Source: Circinella umbellata (taxonomy: Eukaryota > Mucoromycota > Mucoromycetes > Mucorales > Lichtheimiaceae). From it: DNA of 64,000 nt. The position numbers and the translations under genes were made by a program. Of this stretch, positions 25,400 to 37,755 are shown in pieces. The DNA lies in NCBI GenBank assembly GCA_025093555.1, contig JAIWNF010000009.1, forward strand, positions 888,498-952,497. Reading direction: 5' to 3'. Under the pieces are notes generated by a model. That model was not told the DNA's origin, made no database searches, and was given only the letters and a program-made list of their open reading frames with translations. Position 1 is the first letter of the stretch; each line of letters starts with the position of its first letter.

Positions 25400-26455
25400 G
25401 CATATATCGGTAGTTAAAAAAAATGTACACAGACACTAGAAGATAGCTTTAAAGAGTTTATATTGGGGTACTCAGTAGCTAGTTAACAAAAAAAACAAGT
25501 TCTCTTTTGTTTTCTTTACACAATGTTTATCGCTATAAAAAGCATTCCTTATAACGTATAATTTTAATGACAACAATCGAGATGTGCCTTTTTTTTTCTG
25601 TAAATAACTCAAATAAAAAATAAGATAAACAACTTCTTCCATCTAAGGTACACTTTATGCTGACTACGTACTTATGATCTATTTATGGATAAACTCATGT
25701 GGTACAAGTGCTTTTAGTTTCTTGGGCTCACTGTTGCTGTGTGGCACCTTACACAAATGCATACTTTTTTGCTTTCTACCCCACACAAAACAAATTGTAA
25801 TTGTGGTGTCTATTTTTTTTTTAATAAAGAGACACTTAAAGCAATTTAACCTTGAAACTAAAAAAAGGTACGTATTGGGGAATGAGTGTTTGTGAAGAGT
25901 GGAGAAGAGACGAGAAGGTTAATTTGGAATTTTCCGAAATAAAAAAAAACAAATCCAACGGAAGAGAAAGAGAGGGGTAATATATATAATAAAATGGTAG
26001 TTCTTTATTATCTTATTACAGCATTGACACAGTTCTATTTTTTCTTTTTAGTTTTCACATGTTGAAACTAATCGAATTGAATTGCTTTTACCTTTTCATA
26101 AAGCTATATAATTAGAACAATCGTCAATCAGCACTTTGCATAAAGTAAAAACATGACTCCGCATGTTGATGATAAAGAAGATAAGAGATAAAAAATTTAT
26201 CGTTCGATACTTGGAGGATGAACAAGCTTTTTGTATTTTGTTATTTTTTTTAATATGACATAAGCGTGTGTGGATCATATGCAGAATAAAGAGTATTAGG
26301 TGTGTTAAGTCACGCGATTAATCAATGATAAAATCGCATGTGAATCGCCCAAGAGCTTTTTTTTTACCTTCATTTAAATTGGTACTTTATTTTCTTTCAA
26401 TTATTTTCTTCTCATTCTTATCTTACTTACATTAATATATATATAAACATTAGTC
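25400..26455. other. AT-rich intergenic region
   Basis: No supported gene. The frame at 25674-25895 lacks motifs and codon regularity. The last about 100 bp are pyrimidine-rich and precede the cyt b5-ACAD start. Confidence 0.5.
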
Positions 26456-29124
26456 ATGTCTAAGAAATTTACTATTGAAGAAGTTGCAAAGCATAGATCC
26501 GACAATGATTGGTACTTATTTATATCTATACACATAATACTACACACTATTACTTTTGAATTGAAACTTTTTCTTTATTTTATTTCTATATTAGCTGGAT
26601 TATTGTTAATAATAAGGTGTATGATGTAACTAACTTTTTAAATGATCATCCTGGTAAGGAAAAGTAGCTGTGCTGCGTAATTCTTTAAAAATATGTATGT
26701 ATGTATGTATGAATACTAATTAGTAATATGATCATATAATATAATTATATAGGTGGTAAAAAGGTGTTGGTCAAGGCATCAGGTACAGATGCTACCAAAC
26801 AATTTAATGCGTTCCATAGTCCAGCTGTACTTGATAAGTATGGTCCCAAGTTTTTAATTGGTGAAATTGGTACTGGTGCTGAAGAAGATACTAAAGCTGA
26901 AAATGAAGAAGAGGAAGAAGAACGATCCCCTCTTCAAATTGGTGAAACGTTTGGTGATATGGTACCTTTTGGTGATCCAATGTGGTAAATATTTAATTTT
27001 CCTTTTTTAAAATTAAATTAAATTGTTGTCAGCATGAAAAAATTCATGAAGATTGTTTATCAACCATATATACACATTTATATCATTTGATATATATTAA
27101 AGAAAAGGCATTTATATACTTTTATCAATATAATAGGTATCAAGATTGGTATAGTCCTTTCTATAATGATTCACATCGTGCTGTACGTAAAGTAGTTCGT
27201 GAGTTTGTCGAAAAGGAAATCATGCCATATACTTATGAATGGGATGAAAACAAGAAATTACCTAAAGAATTGTTCGAAAAAGCAGCCAAGGCAGGTATCC
27301 TTACTGCTTGCTGTCATCATGCCCCAGCAGAATATATTCCTTATGGTTATCCAGCAGGTGTAAAGCCTGAGGATTGGGATGCATTCCATAATGTAGTCGT
27401 TGCTGATGAGTTGTCACGTTGTGGCTCTGGTGGTGTAAGTTATCAAAGAACAAAAATTACATAGCAACCAGAATGTTGTAATTTATTAAGGGTTAATTCT
27501 AAAACGCTGTAAATGTATTTGATACTTTATTTTATAACAGGTTACTTGGGGTTTGATTGGAGGTCTTGGTATAGGTCTTCCTCCCATTGCCTTGGTAAGA
27601 CAAATTTCTACTAAAAGTGATTTTTTCTTTTTAAAAAAAACCCCAAGATTTTCTTATATGCAACTATAATAAATATAGTTTGGTTCCGACTATTTGAAAA
27701 AAAAAGTTGTTCCTGGCGTGTTACGTGGTGAAGAGTTCATTTGTTTGGCAATCACTGAACCTAGTGGTGGATCTGATGTTGCTAACTTGGTCACAGAAGC
27801 TAAAGACATGGGTGATCACTATCTTGTCAATGGTGAAAAGGTATATAAAAGTTATTTGTATTAAAAAGAAATAGTGTTACGTTTATAAGAAGAGGAAAAG
27901 ATGCTTCTTTTTTTATGTTTATCATATGGTATCATGTAATAATCATTTATCTGCTATAATTTTTTTTTATTTATATTACAATGTATTATATAGAAATGGA
28001 TTACAAATGGTGTTTTTGCAGATTACTTTACCACAGCTGTTCGTACTGGCGGACCAGGTTTTGAAGGTGTTTCATTTTTATTGATTGAACGTAATATGCC
28101 TGGTGTCTCTACACGTCAAATGAATTGTTCTGGAGTTTGGTCATCTGGTACTGCTTATGTCACTTTTGAAGATGTCAAGGTTCCAAAAGTGAATTTAATC
28201 GGTGAAGAAAACCAAGGTTTCCGTTATATCGTTGCGTAAGTTTTGTAAAGAATGTAATAGATAACATCTTATTTAAAGAGAGTTTATAACTTAAAGGATT
28301 ATGCTGACGTTATATTTACTTCCTTTTTTTAAAAAAAAAATAGAAACTTTAATGCTGAAAGAATGGGAATTGTTATTCAAGCCAATCGTTTTGCTAGAAT
28401 TTGTATTGAGGAGTCTCTCAAGGTAAAAGCAAAAAACAAACGCATTATAAACTACTCAAAACAAATGTATATAAATATTTATTCTTTTATATATAATTTA
28501 TAGTATGCACATAAGCGTAAAACATTCGGTAAACGATTAATTGATCATCCAGGTAAGAATATTTATTATGAATCAAAACAATATATTAAAAGACTGCTGA
28601 CACTTTTTTGTTCTTTTAAAAAAGTTATCCGAAACAAATTAGCACATATGATTAGACAAGTTGAGGCTACACATGCATGGTTAGAAATTCTTGCATATCA
28701 AACTGTTCATATGCCATTAGATTTACAACCTCTTCGGCTCGGTGGTAATATTGCATGTATGTTATAATTTTATTTATTTTTAGATATTGATATAGTAAGA
28801 GTAAATACTAATGATGTTCTTGTTTAGTGTGTAAGGCTCAGTCAACTCAAACATTTGAATATTGTGCTCGCGAGGCTGCTCAAATATTTGGTGGTCTTAG
28901 TTATACACGTGGTGGACAAGGTGAAAAGATTGAACGCTTATATCGTGAAGTTCGTGCATACGCCATCCCTGGTGGTTCTGAAGAAATTATGCTTGAATTG
29001 GGCATTAAACAGTAAGTGTCTTTGTTTTGCTTTTAGTACATTGATTATAAAGCTGGCATTCAAAACTAATCATAATAATAATAGGTCAACCAAAATTGGT
29101 CAATTTATGGGTTCCAAGCTTTAA
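26456..29124 (+). CDS. Cytochrome b5 / acyl-CoA dehydrogenase fusion
   Basis: Twelve exons (26456-26511, 26595-26653, 26753-26984, 27137-27434, 27541-27594, 27679-27840, 27994-28235, 28344-28422, 28504-28552, 28625-28756, 28828-29011, 29085-29124) join in phase to 528 aa. Residues 1-77 form a cytochrome b5 domain with the heme-ligand motif HPGG (split by intron 2) and a second ligand His in the FNAFHSPAV segment. An acidic linker EENEEEEEER type follows. Residues about 110-528 are an FAD-dependent acyl-CoA dehydrogenase: LAITEPSGGSDVANL in the FAD/substrate region, KWITNG, YAHKRKTFGKRL and the C-terminal RLYREVRAYAIPGGSEEIM. This domain order is known in fungi. The heme could pass electrons to or from the flavin, which is inference. 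No mitochondrial presequence or PTS1 is obvious; the protein ends GSKL. Confidence 0.92.
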
Positions 29125-29454
29125 GTAGCAAGGTGCTTTTACTTTTTTTTAATGACTCTAAACATGTATTCTTTTTTTTACTTATTTGTAATAAGACAGT
29201 AAAGAGAAACAAAACAATAAAAAAAGATTCAATAATAACAATAAGTATAATAAGTATAATAATACTAAGTGAGTTTCATTACTATCAAAGTATGGAAAGA
29301 GAAAATTAATCCATTTACGCACTACCACGTTTCGGGAATACAAGCTTTTATAATGCGTCAAAAATAATTCCTTTTTGCTTTTTTGTGACAAATTCTTTGT
29401 TTTTTTTTACAACGCTTTTTTATCTTGCTTGCTTTTTTCCAATCTATATAATCC

Positions 29455-30081
29455 ATGAGTGTTAGTGCCGATTTTTCTTCAGACATCTTTAATAAAGATC
29501 TGCCTCAATCATCCTTAATAATTGATCGCTCTAATTCACTTTCGGGAGCAAAATTCAATAATGTACCGCGTACCCTATTTGACGAAATTGGTCGCGAATT
29601 TAATGATTATGACGACTTGGTAAGTATTTAATAGTCTTAGTATCATAGTGAAATGACCTTTTTATATATCATTACCAAAGTTTGTCAACAATCGTTTAAA
29701 TAGTAATAGTAATAACAATCAATACGTGTAGTCTTTTAACGATAATCGAACAGATCAATTTGCTGTGGATTCCGAGGTTTATGTCGATTATTTTTTTTTC
29801 TAAACAAAGAAAAAATTGTATTTGAAAAAGAAAACACATAAAGAGAAAAACTCATTTCGTTTTAGTATAGTTTTCATGGAAAGCACTTGTTCGACGACTA
29901 CGTGAAGAAAATGCCAGTTTATTAAATACTATTCAATCCACCCGAGATGAATTATCACAAATATTAAATGATAAGACGCGTTTGGAAGATATCGTGACAA
30001 GTCAAGAAGATACAATCCATTCGTTACAGGATCAATTAGATTCGATCATGATTGAAAAAGAACAACAGCAACAACAGGTTA

Positions 30082-30115
<34 letters not shown>

Positions 30116-31051
30116 TTTTATCATTTACGTATTTTTGCTCATTCATTTTATATAACTATATAGGCAGAAGCAGCAGCAGAAGCAGCAGTAACGACAGGAA
30201 ATGATGAAACTGATCAATATCAATTGAAAAGAAAAGAAGAAGATATTGAACAATTAGACGGAGTATTACATCAACAAGAACATGCACGATTAAACAATCT
30301 TTTTGAAAGGAAAGCCCAATTAATTGAACAACAACGTGATAACGAAAAAGAGAAGGATAATATATCGCCATTATCACCATTTCCAACATATCATGTAAAT
30401 TTCTAGTATTTTTTTCTATATACACTATACATCATCATGTGTCAAACAAAAATAAATTGGATAATAATATTTATTAAACTTCTTTATTATGATTCAATAG
30501 AAACAACAACGACAACGATCTGAACGTAATTCATCCACAGATAGATTATTAGCAGCTGTTCATGAAGCACAAGATGGTTATGCAATAGAACGTGAAAGAC
30601 GAATTGAATTAGGTACATGCTTTACAATATAAATCAAATAATATGTATTTTAAACTTAACATGAACACTTTTCATATGTATAATATTACTATTTTATAGT
30701 ATTTCAGAAACGATATTTAATGTTGGTCAATAAAAGTTTGGAATCATGGTAATTTAAAGAAGAAGAAGAAGAAAAATATATAATTTGAATATAGATACTA
30801 ACTTGTTCAAATAGTGAATCACAAACTTTGGAGTATTTGAAAGAATTAGGTATACCACATAATGTTCGTCAACCATTATTATCACCTACTTCAAAATGGA
30901 GAGCTTGTTTTAATGCTGTCATAGCAGTATATCGACTTAGGTAAAAGTAAAAATAATTTGTTTCTGTACAAATATTATGTATAATAATCTAACGAAAAAC
31001 TCTAAACTTTTATTATATAGAAAATTAATATCTGGAGAAAATGAACAATAA
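29455..31051 (+). CDS. PACT-domain coiled-coil spindle-pole/centrosome protein
   Basis: Eight exons (29455-29619, 29732-29776, 29871-30077, 30164-30394, 30501-30612, 30700-30748, 30815-30940, 31021-31051) join in phase to 321 aa. The middle is strongly helical and charged (LVRRLREENASLL onward, with poly-Q and EAAAEAA runs). The C-terminus carries VFQKRYLMLVNKSLE and WRACFNAVIAVYRLRKL, which resembles the PACT (pericentrin/AKAP450) centrosome-targeting and calmodulin-binding domain of Pcp1/Spc110-type proteins. It may anchor gamma-tubulin complexes or a related factor at the spindle pole body. It is far shorter than Spc110 or pericentrin, so it may be a minimal paralogue. Intron 3 contains an (AT)n run (30085-30110). 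The 45-bp second exon is inferred from phase alone. Confidence 0.65.
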
Positions 31052-31368
31052 GGAGATAGCGCAAGAAATTTAAAAAAATAAAGATACCCTTCAACTTCCT
31101 ACACACACAATTCAGCTTATATTCATATACATTACCATCTTGATAGAAGTGGTCTATAGCAACCATTATATTCAGATTATCATTAATAATAATATTAGCC
31201 ATAATAAAAAAAGTAAAAATGAAGTTGGATTCACATATGAAATATACGAGATAGACATGAAACATAACCTTTTATTACTGCGAGGGACATTACAAACTAT
31301 AAAATATAATATCATTGGATGGGAAAAAAAAGCTAAGATATAAATCAGTCCGAATAATAAATTATTAT

Positions 31369-32584
31369 ATGATTATTATGTCAATGCATAAACTATTATT
31401 TCAAGTACAACAACCCTTGCTTCAATTTACGTATAAGAAGTTTGTTTTACCAATAATAAGATTAGAAACACGGTCAGTTTCCAACATGTCAAAAATTGTT
31501 TCTATTGCAGAGCAGTCAGTTCCTATTACTATGGGAACTCCAGTAGCAAGAGCAACATCAGACATTTTAGACCAAGTTCTTGAATTTGGTCCTTTTAAAG
31601 ATTGGGTTTCTCGATTGGATAAAGCACAACGCGAAAAGAAAAATGAAATGGATATTCATTCCATTGAAATACAAAATACAGATCTTTTTGGATCGGGTAA
31701 ACTTGGCTTTGTCAAATTAAAAGCCGACGTACGATTTAAAGAAAATGGTAAATCTGCTCCTGGCATTGTTTTTATGGTAAGTCAAGGAGCGTATGTAAAT
31801 ATGATTATCGTATATAAATAATAATATCAATACAATAATAATATAGAGAGGAGGGTCTGTATCAATGCTTATAATATTACGATGTCCAGAAAAAGAAGAT
31901 CATATATTATTGACAATGCAGCCACGTGTTCCTGTTGGAAGTCTAGACTTTCCAGAATTACCAGCCGGTATGTTGGATGGTTCAGGTAATTTTGCAGGCA
32001 CAGCTGCAAAAGAAATATATGAGGAAACAGGTAAAGATAATGATTATATTTTAGTTATTGGTTGTCATTAATAACTAGACAATTATATATCATTATGAAT
32101 TTTCAATATATATACGTATATATCAAAAACCTTTTTCTTTTTTTAGGCTTATCCATAAAAGAGCACGAATTAATTGATCTTACTCATGAAGCATACGGTG
32201 ATCGATGGCAAGGAATGTACCCTTCAGCTGGTGGATGTGGTAAATAATTTAATAATGACAATAAATAGAATATCATTCTCTTTATCATAATTATACTTGA
32301 ACTTGGCATCATAAATGTATTAATATATCCTAAAATCTCTATACTCTAATATAGATGAATTTATTCGATTATTTATGTGTATTAAATATATGGATCAATC
32401 CGACATACAAGCTTTGGAAGGAAAACTAACAGGATTACGAGATAACGGTGAAAATATTACTCTAAAATTGGTAGCTTTGAAGGATGCATGGAAAATTGCA
32501 CCAGATGCAAAACTACTATCTACTCTGGGATTATATAATGCCCTAGTTGAACATAAACCTGAACTGTTTTCTAGAAATAAATAA
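31369..32584 (+). CDS. Nudix hydrolase, ADP-sugar diphosphatase-like
   Basis: Four exons (31369-31776, 31847-32030, 32147-32239, 32355-32584) join in phase to about 304 aa. The Nudix helix is rebuilt across intron 2 as GMLDGSGNFAGTAAKEIYEE followed by TG. Compared with the canonical box the first Glu is replaced by Gly and the REU Arg by Lys. The same kind of relaxation is known in plant ADP-sugar diphosphatases such as NUDX14, whose LPAGM...GTA.+E pattern it shares. It would hydrolyse nucleoside diphosphate sugars. The start is uncertain: ATGs at 31369, 31378 and 31384 give an N-terminus rich in K, Q, L and F that looks like a mitochondrial presequence, while the ATG of NMSKIV (about 31486) would give a shorter cytosolic form. 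Confidence 0.85.
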
Positions 32585-32822
32585 TTCTTTTAATGTAAAA
32601 ATAGTAAATAGCAACTATCCATCTTAATATTATTCTTACATAGATAAGGCTTATTTTTTTCAGCTGCTATCCATATATTACGAATGATAACTAAGGATGA
32701 GTAACTCCGGCCAGATATATCATAACAAATAAATTGAGTTTTAACCGAGAAATGTAAAAGAGGTCTATTTAACAGCTCATACATTGTATAGCTGCATAAA
32801 AGGTATTCACATCATGATACGG

Positions 32823-32852
32823 TCTCTCTCTCTCTCACACACACACACACAT
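32823..32852. repeat. (TC)n(AC)n microsatellite
   Basis: A compound dinucleotide run between the convergent Nudix and gamma-SNAP genes. Confidence 0.85.
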
Positions 32853-32991
32853 AATATATATTTTACATCATTAAAGTTTGTTGTGGGACATTATCCATAA
32901 ATAGCAACGTGCAAAAAAAAACCATCAGTTTTCTGTATAATTATCCTTATAAAAAAAAAGAGGTGCAGTATATATTTCAAATCATAATTCT

Positions 32992-35013
32992 TTAACGTAA
33001 ATCAAAATCATCATCCTCTTCTTGAGGTAATGCTGGCGGAGACTGTTGTTGACGTGGGGTTTGTTTTGTTTTTTCATTCGTGTTTAAACGAGCAAACTCC
33101 TCATCTAAATCATGTGGTGTTGGTTGATAGTAGTTCTTCTCATCTGGTTGGGATTGGGGTACAGGTGGACGAGGTGATTGTTGCTCTTGAGGTAGTGGTG
33201 GTGCACCAGCTGATGCAAAAGAACTTGGCTTTTCATTATATGAGCTTTTGCTATTGTTATAGTTTGATGATGACGTACTGTATAATTCAGCCCGAACTTG
33301 AGCAGGAGACATTCCATGAACATTACTACTCATAGATGGCTTGTTATTATTTACACTACTGTTTGTATAATTTGTACCTGAATATGATGGTGGTGCACGA
33401 GTTGATTGTAGCGATGGAGCTTGCATAGAACGCTGCTGATGACGTTGGGAGTCGATGCCTCCACTTGAAAGTGTTTCTCCAGGTACTGTCAATGTACGTG
33501 ACAATTTGGCAACTTCGTTATCCAAAAATGAAATATGTTGCATTCGAACAGCTTTTTCCAAAAGTTCCTGATCACCTTCATTATATGCTTGTAACAGCAG
33601 TTCTCCAATCTGTGCTTCTTCACTTTGTGAAAATCCGGGATCATTACTATAGGTCGAAATATTTATTTAGTTGACTTTGTTTTTGATTGATGTATCCAAG
33701 CAACGAAAGCAATAAAACGTGATTATGATATCACTTTCGTGTACGAGTCCCTCTCTTTAAAATTAACCTTTACCTGCACATAAAATTAAATTGTTTTCCA
33801 GCCTCAACTTCATCACCAATTGCAAAAAGAACGATCATGATACTTAGGTTTGCCTTGTACAAATGTGAACGATTGGCTAATTTACGTAAAACTGCTGACT
33901 GACGATGTAACATGTCCACTGCCTTTTCATATCTAGTTATAATATATTAGATAATTTGATAATATCTAAAGAAAAAATTTAAGTTTCTGACCATCCAAAA
34001 TAAAATAAATAGTTACTTTTTGCTGCGTATCAATAATGTCACCGCCTTTTTGAATATTTCAATAGCCATACGTCCTCTATCTTCTTGTTCATATAATGAA
34101 CATGCAGAACTATACATTTCAATAGCAGCATTTGCATCTGTGTTCTCTAATGCTCTAAAAATAAAAATCAATTTATTATTAAGATATGTATTCATCAATT
34201 ACTTTCAGTTATCAAATCAAAATAGAATATATTTATACTCATATCCAATTCATATATACCTGCCAGCTTTTTCGAGCTGCTCAGCAGCACGATCAATGCT
34301 TCCTATAATGGGGTACAAAATAGCTCGTTAACATTTTTTTCACTTCCAACAATCTACTAATATAGGCCCATTGAGAAAATAAAAGCGTATTCTACCTCCT
34401 GTCATGAACATATTGCTTGCTCTTTGATAAAACTCTGCTGCTCGTTGTGGTTGGCTTAATTGTTGTGCAAGCAGAAGTGCTGCATTTTCAAGCGCCTTAC
34501 CGGAAAGATGTGTTCTACAAAAGTTGTCCGTTTTAAAAATTCGATACAGCCACGAGAAATAATCTTATATAATACATTGCTTGTGTATATTAATAGCTTA
34601 CGCGTCTGCTTTAAAAAAGGCTTCAGAAGCTTTTAAGTAGGCCTGAACTGCTTGGTCATATGATCTTGCTAGTTTAAACGAAGTTGCTATTGACAGTTTT
34701 CATAAATATATATTGTCAATGAATAATGCTGTAAAAGAAAAAAAAAGCTAAAAGTCTCCCATAGACTGGAAAAAACCAAAACGTACCAGCATGGTCATAG
34801 CAGCCCGAAGCGACATCCCAATCAGGTTTACGAAAAAGACCTTTGGATGAGCTTTTAAAAATAATTATTAGTTATAACTATTATATAGTAAGCAAGAAAG
34901 ACTACTAATTTATATTTTCTTTCTATTTGTTTGCTTTTAGTCCACTTTAGTACATACGCTTTATCGCCTTCTTGCATTAATTTGACACCTTCTCGAATTC
35001 TTTGGGCCTCCAT
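32992..35013 (-). CDS. NAPG: Gamma-SNAP (vesicle fusion adaptor) with long C-terminal tail
   Basis: Eight exons on the minus strand (35013-34958, 34851-34787, 34686-34602, 34514-34396, 34302-34260, 34154-34017, 33932-33774, 33646-32992) join in phase to 439 aa. SNAP proteins link SNARE complexes to NSF for disassembly after membrane fusion. The gamma-SNAP pattern is clear: GLFRKPDWDVASGCYDHA near the N-terminus, TPR-like helical hairpins (QAVQAYLKASEAFFKAD, ALENAALLLAQQL, SIDRAAEQLEKAG, AAIEMYSSACSLYEQEDRGR) and SNDPGFSQSEEAQIGELLLQ before the last helix. After about residue 300 comes a roughly 130-residue tail rich in S, N, Q and P, ending DDDFDLR, beyond the usual length of about 310 aa. 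An acidic end with a terminal L-R dipeptide recalls the NSF-activating acidic tails of SNAPs. Confidence 0.88.
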
Positions 35014-35405
35014 TGAAGTTTATTAAATGGAAGACTTCTTGCCAAGATGTTTGATTATCACTAAAGTTTATTTTCGACGCATTTGTCGCAACTCCAATTT
35101 TGTAAATGCTGCTTGTACTACAAAGGTTTCTATAACATATCCCGACCAATAAATTCTCTCCATTTCTCTTTAAAGCATCTTTATATATAATAAACCATTC
35201 AATAAAATTAGGGCTCGTCCATTTGCACCCCCCTCTTTCCATATAAAAAAAAATGTCTTTTTGAAAATAAAATAATAGTGTTTTTTTTTTCTTATTTAAT
35301 ACAGAACCGAGAAAGAAAGACAGAGTGGACTAGAAAAATAGAAGAGAAAAGAAACGATGAGAAAAGTAATTATGAAGTTAAATCGATTGCTTCGGAATCG
35401 AATGA

Positions 35406-35955
35406 TCAAATGGAATGAACACCAGCATCGCCAGGAAGAGAGATCTTACTATAAATTCGGATAGACCGATCGAATACATCTTTGAATATGGGATACCAAC
35501 GATCAACGATTAACACTTCTTTTTTTCTTCCACGGTTCTCGTAATAAAGTTCGGGCCATTGGATACGTGCGTCGTGTTTGATTTTGATAAGAATAATATG
35601 AGCATTATTAAGATGGAGTGTTATTGGATGTGTACGCTTTGAGTTGAATGGAGTGGTTTGGAGAGGAAAAAAGGTATTGGATTTGAGACCGTAAAATGCG
35701 ATAGGAGCTTTGAATGTGTCAGAAACAATTTGAGCACATTCAGGAGCGCAAAACCATTCGTTGCTGTGAGGATCGAGGATTTTTTTAATTTGCTCATTGT
35801 TATAACTTTTGTAAATATTATCGATATTTGTCAAATAATGCATAAGCATTGCATCTTTTATAATAGCATATTTTTGTTCGTCATCAAATAATTCGACTGG
35901 CAATGCTCGAAATCCACAGTTTCCATCACCAATTGGGTCTACATTTCATCTACTT
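35406..35955 (-). pseudogene. OTU-type cysteine protease domain of the MULE
   Basis: The minus-strand frame contains PIGDGNCGFRALPVELFDD, the OTU catalytic Asp/Cys loop (DGNC), then NEWFCAPECAQIVSDTF and a final NNAHIILIKIK with the likely catalytic His. The domain spans about 180 residues, the usual OTU size. OTU domains remove ubiquitin; fusion to transposases is a recurring feature of some eukaryotic Mutator-like elements. The frame is intact from the Cys loop to a stop at 35406. Upstream it is interrupted (TAG near 35940 in one frame), so the link to the transposase is broken. Confidence 0.7.
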
Positions 35956-36119
35956 CAGAGCGAGGGATCAGACTGTTGCTTACCATATTCAGATTTGGAA
36001 CAGTGCGGATTCTACAGGATGGAGTGGTGAATGATAATGATGATAATGACGTTGATGGGTTTAATTGTAAGTTGTCAGTTAATTTACGTTTTCCCGTCCT
36101 ATGAATTTAATTAATGATT

Positions 36120-37560
36120 TATTAGATAATACGCTGAATACTAACAATTATTAGAATGATTTTAGAAATATGTAAATACCAAATTTCAGCAGATTCATGA
36201 CCCAAACTAGTTTTCGCCTTCTTTTGACTTTCTTTGTTCGGAGCATTGTTCGGCTGCTGCAATTCTTCAAGATCCGCAAAAAGATCATCATTGATTGCTT
36301 TTAGGCGTTGTAATAAGGTTTTACGTTGTTTTTGGTCAGTGTATTTGTGAAGCAAGGTGTTTATACGTGTGAGCTCATCATTGATTTGGTCTTCAACATT
36401 AGGTGGAATATAAGAATCTGTTGTTGCAAGAACATTATCTCCATTATTTGTATTTGTATTTTCTACAGAGTTTGACTGAAATATGAGTGTCAATATCAAA
36501 TATTCTAACAATTGTTGTTCTGACCAAAATTACCTTCAATTGCAGTCCTTTCTGGGTAAAGGTGTCAACGTCTAGGAATTAAGCTTAAGAGAATTGCACC
36601 AGAGGCGGGTAGCATATGACAACATGGGATATTGTAATGAGCTTTAATTGCACATCTACATATATTTGTTCTCAAAATATTTCGGTGTTTGAGCTCATCA
36701 AGGATGGCATAGAATGCAAATTTGGATATATTACGCTCCAAATTTACTAAACGATCTTTTTGAGATTCAGGAATATGGGGATTAACAGTAAAGTATTCTT
36801 TATCATGTTGCTGTTTCCATGCTACGTTCTATTGTTGGGTTGCAGAAGAAATATGCGTAAGTAATATGTATGAGTTGATCGTGTTTAGATTTTACACATA
36901 CTTTCAATCTATAGTGTTCATCGATCTGCTCAAAAACAGAGAATAAATCTCTATTTGATGATTGAATTGACCCTTTTAGATCACCATGAGCGATTTGTAC
37001 TATTATTGCCAAAATGAATTATATTTGCAATATCACGTCCAACCCATTTTTCCCAGAATTCTAACTTTCTGTTTTGTTATATTAGAGGTATAAAGACTCG
37101 GTTAATTAGTGTAACTAATATATATATATATTATTGTGGTCTACTTACTCTTCTAAATATTTGATAACTTCAGCTGGAGTATTAGCTTTTTAAGCTATTT
37201 CATTATACTTGGCTAGTGCTTTAGCCTCAAACTTTTTACCCGGAATCACACACACATCTTCAAGTTCGTCCTTATATTAGTTAGTCATTAAAAAATTTAA
37301 CCGTTTTTCAAGCTCCTGGTAATCATCTTTGACATCAACAAAACGTTTTTGCAGTTTTGTTTTGAAATTACTACGTAGGTGAACTTTATCCAAGGCTTTT
37401 ATTAGTGCACCTTCACTATCAGTTATAGAAGTTTCTGGATATGCAGACTAATTTGATGGCCATACAATATTTTGGAGCCGTTGAGTAACCCATTCGTGAG
37501 TTTCATTTGTTTCTTGAGATACCCACCCACCAGCAATGCAAAATGTTTTTAATGTGGATA
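36120..37560 (-). pseudogene. MULE transposase, C-terminal half, broken
   Basis: The minus strand shows FCIAGGWVSQETNETHEW near 37490-37545 (the transposase F.IA.GF...ET..dy.W pattern), then a stop and TDSEGALIKALDKVHLRSNF near 37370-37425 (t-D-x-e-x-AL segment), then AHGDLKGSIQSSNRDLFSVF near 36925-36985. A polar linker (36122-36511) precedes the OTU part. Several stops and frame changes interrupt it. The catalytic first Asp lies in the inverted block described separately. Confidence 0.65.
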
Positions 37561-37569
37561 ACCGGGTAT

Positions 37570-37755
37570 GAAAAAAACTTTCAGTCAAAGAAAGAAGGGG
37601 AAAAGCGGTTTTTACCTTCTCTTATTTTGCACATAATTCGGATATTGCTTTAGCTTGCAAGTTTCCCGCGATTGTTGTTCTGGATGCGACGTACAAGGCA
37701 AACAGGCATCGTTTACCTTTTGTGAATGTTGTTGGCACTGGTAATATTGGCCTTC
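37570..37755 (+). pseudogene. Inverted block of the MULE transposase (first catalytic Asp)
   Basis: The plus strand reads YFAHNSDIALACKFPAIVVL followed by DATYKANRHRLPFVNVVG, the classical MULE segment with the first catalytic Asp (D-A-T-Y-K). In a normal transposase this lies between the FAR1 domain and the FCIAGG segment. Here both of those neighbours are on the minus strand, so this roughly 185-bp block has been flipped in place. Confidence 0.75.

Noticed and set aside
25674..25895. 73-codon plus-strand frame
   Set aside because: Cys/Phe/Leu-rich translation without motif or supported splice partners.
33030..33674. Plus-strand frames opposite gamma-SNAP
   Set aside because: Antisense to the final gamma-SNAP exon, which is in phase with seven others.
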